The notes under the pieces: model-generated
The model's input: only the letters and a program-made list of their open reading frames with translations
Databases searched by the model: none
What the model was told of the DNA's origin: nothing
Source: Bacteroidales bacterium
GTDB lineage: Bacteria > Bacteroidota > Bacteroidia > Bacteroidales > Lentimicrobiaceae
Reading direction: 5' to 3'
NCBI GenBank assembly: GCA_016788045.1
Contig: JAEUTG010000030.1
Location: forward strand, 1-43,628
DNA: 43,628 nt
Made by a program: the position numbers and the translations under genes
Shown: one piece after another, positions 1 to 7,697 of the stretch
Position numbering within the stretch: position 1 is the stretch's first letter
Layout: every line of letters starts with the position of its first letter

Positions 1-108
1 CAAAGAATTGACGGTTACAATCGAAACACTTGTAGATTTGGATGCCATTTTTGTGACCATTTTTCTTGGTTCTTGGACCATTGCAGTAAAAGCATTTTTT
101 TTGTTCAT
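1..108 (-). pseudogene. N-terminal zinc-ribbon of an IS transposase (partial, frame-broken)
   Basis: Read on the minus strand, the first ~100 bases encode CFYC, then about 15 residues including NGHKNGIQIYKC, then CFDCNRQF. This is the CxxC...CxxC zinc ribbon that opens transposases of the IS1 / IS1595 / Zn-binding IS256-variant type and helps bind DNA. The rest lies beyond the window. The only nearby ATG (base 108) is in the wrong frame and reaches the ribbon frame only after a -1 shift in a run of eight A's directly after it. The ribbon frame itself is closed upstream by a TAG at 152-154. So the gene uses slippage, is decayed, or holds a homopolymer error. Family call from the zinc ribbon only; exact IS family not decidable here. 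Confidence 0.55.
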
Positions 109-221
109 AGCTTTCAAATTCACCAAAGCTATGTCTTTGTAAGGCTCGAAGCTAATTACAGCCTGAATTTTGTCTATTAAGCCAAATTTTATAAGCAGTA
201 TTTCCGGGGAATTTCATGCTT

Positions 222-923
222 CTATGGGTTGTTGATTGTCACGGTATAGCTTCCTTCCTTGAAAATATCAAAACTGATCCTGCATTGTTTCGCTTCGTGA
301 GCTACCTGGATGGTATAACTGATTTCGCCGTGAAAGGGAACCGAAAACTGGGTGATTGTCATGGATTTGCCTTGCGGCATTACCTGGCCGGATGACTTTT
401 CGATCTTCAGGTCGCGCGGGATATAGGGCTGAAAGGCACTGCTGATGGTGATGGTTACCAGGCGCTCCATGTCGCTGCTGGTCTTGTTTTTCTCCAGTTT
501 GTAATCGCTGATGCCGGTTGCAGAGGTAATGCGGCAGTCAACGTCAGGGTCTGTCTGCCCGGCATAATCGCCGTTTTTCCAGTATCCCTGCAGCATCATC
601 TTTTTCCCGCCGAGGGTGTACTGAAACTTCCCTTTTCCGTTTTTCAGACCATTCGACCATGTTCCGTCAAATACATCACCATTGCTGTATTCGTATTTAC
701 CTTTACCATCGGGAAGTCCATCCTTAAAACTTCCGGTATAGGTGTCTTTTCCCACCGATTTGCCTTTGCCATTGGCAAGGCCGTTGAGGCATTTACCTGT
801 GTATGTGCCTGAGATCTCATTCATCAGTACCTTGCAGGTGTCGGTTTGTGCGTCTGCTTTTTGTGCGATGGCCGGCAGGAAAATCGCCAGCAGTGAATAC
901 AAGAATATTCTGTTCATATGCAT
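222..923 (-). CDS. Secreted MORN-repeat protein
   Basis: A 233-residue protein with an N-terminal signal peptide (hydrophobic stretch about residues 6-20, then AQKADAQ). Residues about 41-120 hold roughly three to four MORN repeats, seen as the recurring YTGxxxxGLxNGKGK pattern. The remaining ~110 residues have no motif I recognise and look like a beta-rich domain. MORN repeats form an elongated beta-hairpin stack and usually mediate binding to proteins or lipids; no catalytic residues are visible. Either of two ATGs (residues 1 and 3) could start it. It stands alone: the next gene on its strand is the partial transposase, and the upstream neighbour is the divergent TonB receptor. Domain call is sure, role unknown. 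Confidence 0.85.
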   Translation of the reverse strand: MHMNRIFLYSLLAIFLPAIAQKADAQTDTCKVLMNEISGTYTGKCLNGLANGKGKSVGKDTYTGSFKDGLPDGKGKYEYSNGDVFDGTWSNGLKNGKGKFQYTLGGKKMMLQGYWKNGDYAGQTDPDVDCRITSATGISDYKLEKNKTSSDMERLVTITISSAFQPYIPRDLKIEKSSGQVMPQGKSMTITQFSVPFHGEISYTIQVAHEAKQCRISFDIFKEGSYTVTINNP

Positions 924-1571
924 ATAATTTTGAATCTCTGATCAGTCTATTACCTATCGTTGCAATGTTCTTAAGAAGTTTGAAGCCTGACAAAATTAGG
1001 AAAAAGACCGGATAACGATTGCTTAACATTATGGTTTAAAAACAAAACTGTTAAGTATTTTTTGAGCTTCTTCTTCTGGCTACGCGGTTTTGTGAAATGA
1101 ACTACCAATCAAAGGAATCCTGACTGCATTACCGGGCAATCAAACTCCCTGTTCGTTATCTGATTGCTGGTTCACTGAGTAGAAATAAAGTAGTTGATAT
1201 TGGAGTAAACAAATGAAAATTTGTCCGGATGCCGGAAAGCGTGATCGATTCTGGTGTAATGGCAAGCGTTAAGTATCGCATCGAATTAAATGAACGTTTC
1301 AATGCTTAAACAGGTTCGCTACCATTACTCCTGATTAACTATGAACTTTGAGCCTGCCTGCTCTGACGGCAGTCAGGCAGGCTTTTTGCTTTGAACTTTG
1401 AGCTTTTACCTTTTACTTGACACTAGTTAAATCTTTATTATGTCTGTCAGAGTCTGTATCCCGATTAATGGTGATTTTGGCTGCATTTTCCATCATTTTA
1501 AGTGATTGCCGGTTCCCTCGATTCAGGATTATTTTGCCGTCTGAATCAACTACTAATTAAAAGACGGTAAC
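924..1571. other. Intergenic region between divergent MORN and TonB-receptor genes
   Basis: A 648-base spacer without a convincing gene. It carries one copy of a palindromic dispersed repeat (1343-1404, listed separately) and a small inverted repeat just before the TonB receptor start (CCGTCT at 1537-1542 and AGACGG at 1562-1567, loop 19, ending four bases before the ATG). No cobalamin-type or other riboswitch consensus and no tRNA were seen. The stretch 1200-1340 has short open frames full of stops and could be an eroded gene, but I cannot name it. Confidence 0.5.
1343..1404. repeat. Dispersed palindromic intergenic repeat, copy 1
   Basis: A 31-base core (1352-1382) with perfect 10-base arms, AGCCTGCCTG at 1351-1360 and CAGGCAGGCT at 1374-1383, followed by five T's. 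It is flanked on both sides by ACTTTGAGC. The core matches 21022-21052 in reverse orientation at 27 of 31 positions, and the CTGCCTG/CAGGCAG arms recur at 14339-14390. With its T-run it could act as a terminator, but no plus-strand gene runs into it, so a REP-like mobile or structural repeat fits better. Confidence 0.7.
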
Positions 1572-4004
1572 ATGAAACGAATACTGATCATACTATTAAG
1601 TGTCTTTTGCTTTCAGGCCCTTCAGGCCCAGCAGAAAACCGATGCCATGCTCTTTGGTGATGTTAGAATCAAGGGGAGTGCCGAGCATATTCCGTTTGCT
1701 TCCATAGCCATCAAGGGTACCAATCTGGGTACCACCTCAGATGGGTCGGGACACTATAAACTGGCCAATCTGCCGGTCGGGAAAACAACGGTTGTTGCCC
1801 AGGCCATGGGGTATAAGTCGCAGGAGGTAACGGTGAATATGGAAAAAAGCAAAGCCATTGAAGTCTTTTTTGAACTCGAAACGGATGTGCTCAACCTCGA
1901 GCAGGTAGTTGTTACCGGCACCCGTACCGAGCATTTTGTAAAGGATGTGCCGGTTCGCACCGAGGTAATCACCGCCAAAGCCATCGAAAATAAGAATGCC
2001 TGTAACCTCTACCAGGCCCTCGAAGGTACACCGGGCGTCAGGGTCGAAAACCAGTGTCAGTACTGTAATTTCACCATGATCCGTATGCAGGGGCTGGGAG
2101 CTGAACATACCCAGGTGCTGATCAATGGTCAGCCCATGTATTCAGGACTGGCCGGCGTTTACGGCCTGCAGCAGATGAGCACTGTGGACATCAGCAAGAT
2201 CGAAGTAGTAAAGGGAGCCGGTTCAGCCCTTTACGGAAGCGGTGCCGTAGCGGGTGCCATCAACATCGTGACCAAAGAGCCGGAGTTTGAACCGGTGACC
2301 AACCTCGATGTTCAGTTTGGAAGCCATAAAACCAATAAATACGATATTTCTTCGTCTATGCGCAACGAAAAAGGCAACATCGGGCTGAATATCTTTGCCC
2401 AGCGTTATACTGAAGGAGCTATCGACGAAACCGGCCCCGGACTCAACCCTGAAAAGGTTGACCACAAAGATGGAGTCTCCGACAGGGTAATGACCAACCT
2501 CACCAATGCCGGACTCGGTGTTTTCATCGACAATGCCTTCTTCAAAAACGATAAGCTGACCATACGTGGAAAATCGGTATTTGAAAAACGGGAAGGCGGC
2601 ACCATGGAAGATGACTATTTCCGGAATCCGCTGACCGATGGTACCGAAAACATCACCACCGACCGCTACGAAGCATCGCTGAGCTATGTTAAGAAGATAA
2701 AAACCACCGGTGAACTTAATTTTTCACTGGCATACGTTAACCACAACCGGAATGCAACCAACGATTCATACCTGGGTGACTACATGGCTACCCACGGTGA
2801 TAGCGTGCCCGATCTGCGCGACATGCGACCTTACCTGGCCGACGAAAATTCTTTTACCACCACACTTTCGTACAATCAGACGTTTAAGAAACACAGTTTT
2901 ATTGTTGGAGTACAGAGCTTTTATGACAAACTGGAAGAGTCGGGAATGTATGTGGTGGTAGATGAGAACAGCAGTTTCCTCGGGGAGTCATACCGTTCGG
3001 TAGCCGACAAATCGGCCCGGGAGTTCGGCGTTTTCGCACAGGATGAATGGTCACTCAGTAGCAAGATCATGATTGTTCCCGGGATCCGGCTCGATAACCA
3101 CCATTCAGGAGAAGAGTACACAGCCGATAAGCAGGTATTTGCTTCGGCCAATTTCCCGAAAACCAGTTTCACCGAAACTGCGGTAAATCCCCGCCTGGCC
3201 GTTAAATACAAGTTGAATGAGCAGTTTACCTTCAGGGCCAATGCCGGCACCGGATTCAGGGCACCTTACGGGTTTTCGGAAGACCTCCACCTCTGCAGCG
3301 GTTCGCCGAGGGTGTGGAAATCTTCTGACCTTGAACCCGAAACCTCAGTCAGCTACAACCTGTCAGGTGACTATTACGGGAAAAACGTAAGGGTGAGTAT
3401 CAACCTTTTTCACACCGACCTGAACAACAAGATTGGTTTCACCGATGCAGATGATGCTGTGGCAGCCCTTGGCTACGATTACCAGTGGAAGAACATCGAC
3501 GATGCCTTTGTGCAGGGGGTAGAGCTTTCGGTGATGGCCAACCTCGCCCGCCATCTGGATCTGGGGGTTGACTTAACCTGGAATCAGGGAGAATACGATA
3601 ACATCCGTGCCGATTGGGCCGAAACTGCCTTTGCTGACGATAGCCGGCATATCTCGAGGTTCCCGGCCACCACCGGAAACCTGAAAATCGAATACAGCCC
3701 CAAAACCTGGACATTTGCCGTGACAGGTAATTACCAGGGCGTCATGTTCATTGATTACTACAACGGAGAAATTGATCCGGCAATCGGCGATCAGTCGAAA
3801 ATCAAAAAGACAGATCCGTTTATGCTGGTAAATGCACGTGTATCTAAAAAGTTGAACCAGTTTAAGCTATATGCCGGTGTAAACAACCTGTTCAATTACC
3901 TGCAGGATGAACGCCATCTTGACGATGCAGCTTTTATGTATGCGCCGGTTTACGGCAGAATGCTCTATGCCGGACTCGCCCTCGAAATCAAACACAATCA
4001 TTAA
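1572..4004 (+). CDS. TonB-dependent outer-membrane receptor with CxxC plug motif
   Basis: An 810-residue outer-membrane transporter taking up a substrate with energy from TonB/ExbBD. A signal peptide covers about residues 1-19. Residues ~25-103 form a carboxypeptidase-regulatory-like beta-sandwich, then a TonB-box-like segment EQVVVTGTRTE (110-120). The plug spans ~125-235 (VLINGQPMYSG; EVVKGAGSALYGSGAVAGAI), and the remainder is a 22-strand barrel ending in an aromatic/hydrophobic strand. The plug contains NQCQYCNFT (Cys162, Cys165), which I recall as typical of a Bacteroidota receptor subfamily annotated as BtuB- or siderophore-like. The substrate cannot be named: there is no adjacent ABC transporter, TonB or SusD. 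It converges on the peptidase gene at 4111 across a strong hairpin. Start ATG follows an AT-rich leader with no Shine-Dalgarno. Confidence 0.92.
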   Translation: MKRILIILLSVFCFQALQAQQKTDAMLFGDVRIKGSAEHIPFASIAIKGTNLGTTSDGSGHYKLANLPVGKTTVVAQAMGYKSQEVTVNMEKSKAIEVFFELETDVLNLEQVVVTGTRTEHFVKDVPVRTEVITAKAIENKNACNLYQALEGTPGVRVENQCQYCNFTMIRMQGLGAEHTQVLINGQPMYSGLAGVYGLQQMSTVDISKIEVVKGAGSALYGSGAVAGAINIVTKEPEFEPVTNLDVQFGSHKTNKYDISSSMRNEKGNIGLNIFAQRYTEGAIDETGPGLNPEKVDHKDGVSDRVMTNLTNAGLGVFIDNAFFKNDKLTIRGKSVFEKREGGTMEDDYFRNPLTDGTENITTDRYEASLSYVKKIKTTGELNFSLAYVNHNRNATNDSYLGDYMATHGDSVPDLRDMRPYLADENSFTTTLSYNQTFKKHSFIVGVQSFYDKLEESGMYVVVDENSSFLGESYRSVADKSAREFGVFAQDEWSLSSKIMIVPGIRLDNHHSGEEYTADKQVFASANFPKTSFTETAVNPRLAVKYKLNEQFTFRANAGTGFRAPYGFSEDLHLCSGSPRVWKSSDLEPETSVSYNLSGDYYGKNVRVSINLFHTDLNNKIGFTDADDAVAALGYDYQWKNIDDAFVQGVELSVMANLARHLDLGVDLTWNQGEYDNIRADWAETAFADDSRHISRFPATTGNLKIEYSPKTWTFAVTGNYQGVMFIDYYNGEIDPAIGDQSKIKKTDPFMLVNARVSKKLNQFKLYAGVNNLFNYLQDERHLDDAAFMYAPVYGRMLYAGLALEIKHNH

Positions 4005-4052
4005 TCCTGCACTTACATTTATCTTCTCTCCCAATGTGTGTAAATGCAATCC

Positions 4053-4086
4053 GGCCGGAACAGGGTTTATTCCCGATGTTCCGGCC
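4053..4086. terminator. Hairpin between convergent genes
   Basis: Perfect 10-base arms GGCCGGAACA (4053-4062) and TGTTCCGGCC (4077-4086), with an additional GGG/CCC pair inside the loop. It lies 49 bases after the TonB receptor stop and 25 bases beyond the peptidase stop. There is no clean U-tract on either strand, so it is probably a stabilising or weak bidirectional termination hairpin rather than a textbook intrinsic terminator. Confidence 0.5.
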
Positions 4087-4110
4087 AGAAGTTGTTTTGA
4101 GGATTATTCC

Positions 4111-5808
4111 TTATTCTGCGCGACGCTTTGTATGCTGTTTCACCTGACTTTTAAAGTTATGCTGAAGCACTTTCTCATAAAGCTCTCCGGTTTTCTTTTT
4201 GTGATTGATCAGCTTCATGATTTCCTGCGAAGAGTAGGCATTCGGATTGTGGTTACTGACAACGGTCTGGGTGCTTGTATTCTGAAAGGGCAAAGGTTGT
4301 TTCCCGGCAAGGGTGTTTTTCAATGCCGCACCTCCCTGTATCTGCCCGTTGATGAATTCAAACGGTTTGCCATCTGCAGTTGAGTAGAAGAAGAAGTTGT
4401 TGTCTTCGTTGGCTTCGGTCAGGTTTTCGAATGCATCGGCCACCAGCACCAGGTAGTAGCTGCCGGTGATATTAGACGGCATGGTATAGGTAAACAGAAA
4501 ATCAGCTTCCTCAAGTCCGAAAAGGGCTGCAGCTACGCTCTTGCCCGAAGGAACATTAATGTAATTCCACCAGCTTCCGGCAATGCCTAAGCCTTCTGCC
4601 CAGTAAGCGTTGTCGCCGGGTGTAGTGCTGAACTCATCTGTATAATAATCGTGGATCAGAATCTGGTAATCGTTGGCATCGTAGGCGTTGTAAAACATAT
4701 AAAGGATGCTCCAGCGCGATGAGGAATTTACCGTAACTGTACCTGAATTATACACGTTGTAGGTGATCTGCCGGTCAAGCGGATCAGTCGATTCGGGATT
4801 GTCTTCATCAATCAGGTTCCAGGCAAGTACATCGAGGCCTGAAGTAAGGTCTCCTGATCCCACTTCGCCACCCGAGATGTTCACATCGGTTTTGTTCTGA
4901 GCCACAAAGGCTGCAAAGCAGAAGCTGTTCACAAAGAAGTCATAATCAACCCAAACGGTTCCGGCATTGCCCCAGGTACTTCCCCATGAATTGATAACCT
5001 TGAAGGCCCCTCTGGAATCATCGTATCCCGCCAGCACCATCGCATGATACGCATGTTGCATCCCCGGGTTCAGGTAAGTGTCGTAGTCAATCACTGCATC
5101 GCTGTTCCAGCGCATGAAGCGGTCGCCCAGTTTTGCCCCGATGGCAACGGGCCGGCCTTCAGCCAGATAAGCCTTGAAGTTTTCTACGGTCATGGAAGAT
5201 GCATTCGACTGATCTGCAATCTTCCGGAAATTGGTCAGCTTGTTGTCACTGGCATCGCTGGTCCAGTCAGAAGGGGGTGTCTGGCTGCAGTCGCCCAGAC
5301 TGGTGTAGGGGGCTGTTGCCAGTGAAGCTCCGCCGCGGGTAATCAGCATATTCATGGCCGATTCAAACTGGGTTCCGTTGCAATCGCTGCCCTTCTCGGC
5401 TGACGGAATGGCCCAGAAAACGTCTTTCGGGCTGGTTTGGTTGGCCGTTTGCGCCAACTGACTGGCTGTCCACTGGTTGTCGATGCCATTCAGCGCTGTC
5501 TTCAGGTTGTATCCAACGGCCCAGGCCACACAGGTGCCGTATTCGCCCTGATCTCCTATCGGTGGGAATTTGCTGCTGAGGTCCACGCTGGAGGGCAGGT
5601 TTCCGGTGTTATCGTTGATGTCAAGATCCTGCGGGATCTCATCCAGCTCTTCATCTTCTGCATTCCAGCTGGCCATGGCTTCAACCAGAATTTCACTCAG
5701 AATCTGCGTGATCTCTTCCTTGGTGCAGCTGTTAAATGTGAATAGTGACAAGCCCAATACCGGTACTAAGAAGATGGGTACACTCAGTTTTTTCAATAGA
5801 TTTTTCAT
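4111..5808 (-). CDS. Lipoprotein papain-like (C1 family) cysteine peptidase with CARDB-like domains
   Basis: A 565-residue lipoprotein. The signal peptide ends in a lipobox FNSC (Cys28), so it should be anchored in the envelope. Residues ~72-310 are a C1 (papain-fold) domain. Gln87 of PIGDQGEYGTC forms the oxyanion hole, Cys93 is the nucleophile, His255 sits in YHAMVLAGYDD, and Asn273 in INSWGSTWG. There is no obvious long pro-region: only ~40 acidic residues lie between lipid anchor and catalytic domain. Residues ~315-475 look like CARDB-type Ig folds (ENLTEANEDNNFF is typical). The last ~90 residues are basic and probably unstructured. The gene lies 38 bases after the pentapeptide-repeat lipoprotein on the same strand, so the two are probably one transcript. 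Substrate unknown. Confidence 0.9.
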   Translation of the reverse strand: MKNLLKKLSVPIFLVPVLGLSLFTFNSCTKEEITQILSEILVEAMASWNAEDEELDEIPQDLDINDNTGNLPSSVDLSSKFPPIGDQGEYGTCVAWAVGYNLKTALNGIDNQWTASQLAQTANQTSPKDVFWAIPSAEKGSDCNGTQFESAMNMLITRGGASLATAPYTSLGDCSQTPPSDWTSDASDNKLTNFRKIADQSNASSMTVENFKAYLAEGRPVAIGAKLGDRFMRWNSDAVIDYDTYLNPGMQHAYHAMVLAGYDDSRGAFKVINSWGSTWGNAGTVWVDYDFFVNSFCFAAFVAQNKTDVNISGGEVGSGDLTSGLDVLAWNLIDEDNPESTDPLDRQITYNVYNSGTVTVNSSSRWSILYMFYNAYDANDYQILIHDYYTDEFSTTPGDNAYWAEGLGIAGSWWNYINVPSGKSVAAALFGLEEADFLFTYTMPSNITGSYYLVLVADAFENLTEANEDNNFFFYSTADGKPFEFINGQIQGGAALKNTLAGKQPLPFQNTSTQTVVSNHNPNAYSSQEIMKLINHKKKTGELYEKVLQHNFKSQVKQHTKRRAE

Positions 5809-5846
5809 GGATATGGTGTTGAATTGTTTTTACAGAATAATTCAGG

Positions 5847-6800
5847 TCAGTTTTTGTTGAATTGATTGAAAACAGCAATTTTCGAGCCGTCAGTGATAAG
5901 CTTTCCGGGAGAATTTACAACAAATTCATCCTGAATAGGTTCACCTTTGAAGAAGGTACAGTTACTGAGGTCGAAATTCCCACTGGCTGTGGATTTCGTG
6001 AGGTTTACTGCCCCGAAAAAACTACTGTTGCTGAGCCAGGCTGCTGATTGAAACTGCACACTGATCAGATCGAGCCGACCGTAAACCACTGCATTACCCA
6101 TCCTGAAATCACTGCCGAAGTTGGCATAGGTAAACAGTGCATCACTGCTGAAGCGGGTAAGTGAAAAATCACTTTTCCCATCACAGTCCATATCGCTGAA
6201 TCTCGCTGTACCTGAAAAAACAGTGCCCTGAAAACTGAGCTTTCCTTTTATCCTGGCTTTGAAAAAATCTGATTCTCCTTCTATCACTGATTCCTGCATG
6301 CTGAACAGTTTTTCGCTGGTAAAAGCGGTGAAATAGGTGTGCCGGCCCTTGAAAGTCACGTTGTTGAAAAGCGTCCGCTCCCTGAAGATGGCGCCGGTGA
6401 AATTGGCCGAACCTTCAATGGTGGTATTGCTGAAGTCTGCTTCATCCCTGAAATCACAAGCCTCAAACGTAACATTTTCATCAAAACGGCAGGTTGTGGT
6501 AATATCTCCGTCGGTATGAACAGTTCTGATTTTTCCCATGAAAATGCAGTTGAGGAAGGTTACCGGTACCTTCACCCTGGCCTCCTGATGCGAAGTGCTG
6601 AACACCTCTTTTGTTTCGGTAAGGGTGAAATCCAGGTCGCCTGTAATTATTTTATCCTGAACCAGTACTGGTTTCTCCTTGTTAATCAGCCGGATAACGG
6701 ATGCAGCACTGAAGCCGTTGTTCAGTTGTTTCTCTGGATTGGCACGGCAGCCGGAAAAAATTACATGTAGGAGCAGGAACAGGAGGAGGTTGCGCTTCAT
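5847..6800 (-). CDS. Pentapeptide-repeat lipoprotein
   Basis: A 317-residue lipoprotein. I chose the ATG at 6800 over an in-frame TTG two codons upstream. The signal peptide ends in FSGC (Cys18). From about residue 75 to 290 the protein is built of degenerate pentapeptide repeats of A(D/N)F or similar type: ADFSN, ANFTG, TLFNN, ARFSD, SDFSL, ALFTY, VNLTK, FDLSN. These fold as a right-handed quadrilateral beta-helix. No enzyme motif is visible. Pentapeptide proteins range from gyrase-protecting DNA mimics to envelope structural proteins; the lipid anchor argues for the envelope. It is the upstream gene of a likely two-gene operon with the C1 peptidase, so it may be a partner, scaffold or substrate (inference). 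Confidence 0.85.
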   Translation of the reverse strand: MKRNLLLFLLLHVIFSGCRANPEKQLNNGFSAASVIRLINKEKPVLVQDKIITGDLDFTLTETKEVFSTSHQEARVKVPVTFLNCIFMGKIRTVHTDGDITTTCRFDENVTFEACDFRDEADFSNTTIEGSANFTGAIFRERTLFNNVTFKGRHTYFTAFTSEKLFSMQESVIEGESDFFKARIKGKLSFQGTVFSGTARFSDMDCDGKSDFSLTRFSSDALFTYANFGSDFRMGNAVVYGRLDLISVQFQSAAWLSNSSFFGAVNLTKSTASGNFDLSNCTFFKGEPIQDEFVVNSPGKLITDGSKIAVFNQFNKN

Positions 6801-6957
6801 TTTCAACTGTATTTCAGTGCAAAATAACGATTTTTAGCCTTATAAACAGGTCCGGAGTTGATAAGTTTGATTTGTCATACTGCGCTGAACGGGTTATTCA
6901 GTATTTGATTTGCCAGAAAAATATATTAAGTTCAACATAACCTTAAAAATAAAAAAT

Positions 6958-7428
6958 ATGACACCAAATCTCCAAAACACTAATTCTCACCAAAAATTTT
7001 TAGAACCGATTCCTGAAGAATTGGATGTAATTGGTAAACAAATAGTTGATGCTGCTTACATAGTACATAAGAATCCTGGACCTGGACTCCATTAAAAAGT
7101 TTATGAAATATGTTTTTGTCATGAATTATCAAAAAGGGGCTTATCTTACCAACGTCAGATTGATGTTCCAATCATTTATTATAACATTGAATTCGACGAA
7201 GGGTTGCGTTTAGACGTTTTTGTGGAGAAAACAATAATTTCCGAACTAAAGGCCGGAGAAACAATAAACTCAGTTTGGCCTGCGCAAGTCTTAAGTCATA
7301 TGATATTAACCAAGACACGGTTGGGATATTTAATAAATTTTAATGTTGTGAGAATCAGAAATGGTATTAAACGTATAGCAAACTTAGAAAAGTGGATAAC
7401 CATCACAGAAGTATGCATGGTTCAATAA
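6958..7428 (+). pseudogene. GxxExxY protein, interrupted by an in-frame stop
   Basis: One frame runs from the ATG at 6958 to the TAA at 7426-7428 but is interrupted by TAA at 7093-7095. The first part ends ...VHKNPGPGLH; the second resumes KVYEICFCHELSKRGL, then a conserved core with LRLDVFVEKTIISELKA and GYLINFNVVRIRNGIKR. This is the GxxExxY family (named for GPGLxExxYE), small proteins with a PD-(D/E)xK-nuclease-like core. The stop falls exactly where the motif's Glu should be and is explained by one GAA-to-TAA change. The segment is visibly more AT-rich than its neighbours, which suggests horizontal origin. Family members often occur in accessory regions; their cellular role is not established. 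Confidence 0.8.
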
Positions 7429-7519
7429 TTCCTATTATGCCTTCATTATTTCAGCCCTGAAAATAGTTTAAATCTAACCATATACCTGACCTAAAATAGA
7501 ATGAATAATTAAACAATAA

Positions 7520-7561
7520 TTGGTGCTTACTTGGTGTCCTGGTGTATTGGTGTCAAAAAAA
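7520..7561. repeat. TTGGTG-type short tandem motif, copy 1
   Basis: Four TGGTG units at irregular 7-11 base spacing end in TATTGGTGTCAAAAAAA. The terminal TTGGTGTCAAAAAAA reappears in reverse complement at about 14267-14281, in the left arm of the inverted-repeat element there, and its right arm has the same TTGGTG pattern. This suggests a dispersed intergenic family rather than chance low complexity. Confidence 0.5.
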
Positions 7562-7650
7562 TCTCCAGCACATTACAAAATAAATTGCCCCACTGAACAT
7601 CAGGTGCTTTGCCCTGCAGCGCTGAACAGCGACCTTTTTTTAAAAGCAAA

Positions 7651-7676
7651 AGAGGCTGCTTTTCAGGGCAGCCTCT
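7651..7676 (-). terminator. Intrinsic terminator of the lipoprotein gene 7698-8639
   Basis: Nine-base perfect arms AGAGGCTGC (7651-7659) and GCAGCCTCT (7668-7676), loop of eight. On the minus strand the stem is followed by TTTTGCTTTTAAAA. It begins 21 bases after the lipoprotein's stop codon. Confidence 0.8.
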
Positions 7677-7697
7677 GCATGAATACTTTAACTTAGA

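Noticed and set aside
924..1571. Possible riboswitch upstream of the TonB receptor
   Set aside because: No cobalamin (GCCACTG-type) or other known riboswitch core was found; only a small hairpin and a dispersed repeat.
3907..4383. 158-codon plus-strand frame bridging the end of the TonB receptor and the peptidase
   Set aside because: It is antisense to the peptidase and out of frame with the receptor, crosses the intergenic hairpin, and has no recognisable content.
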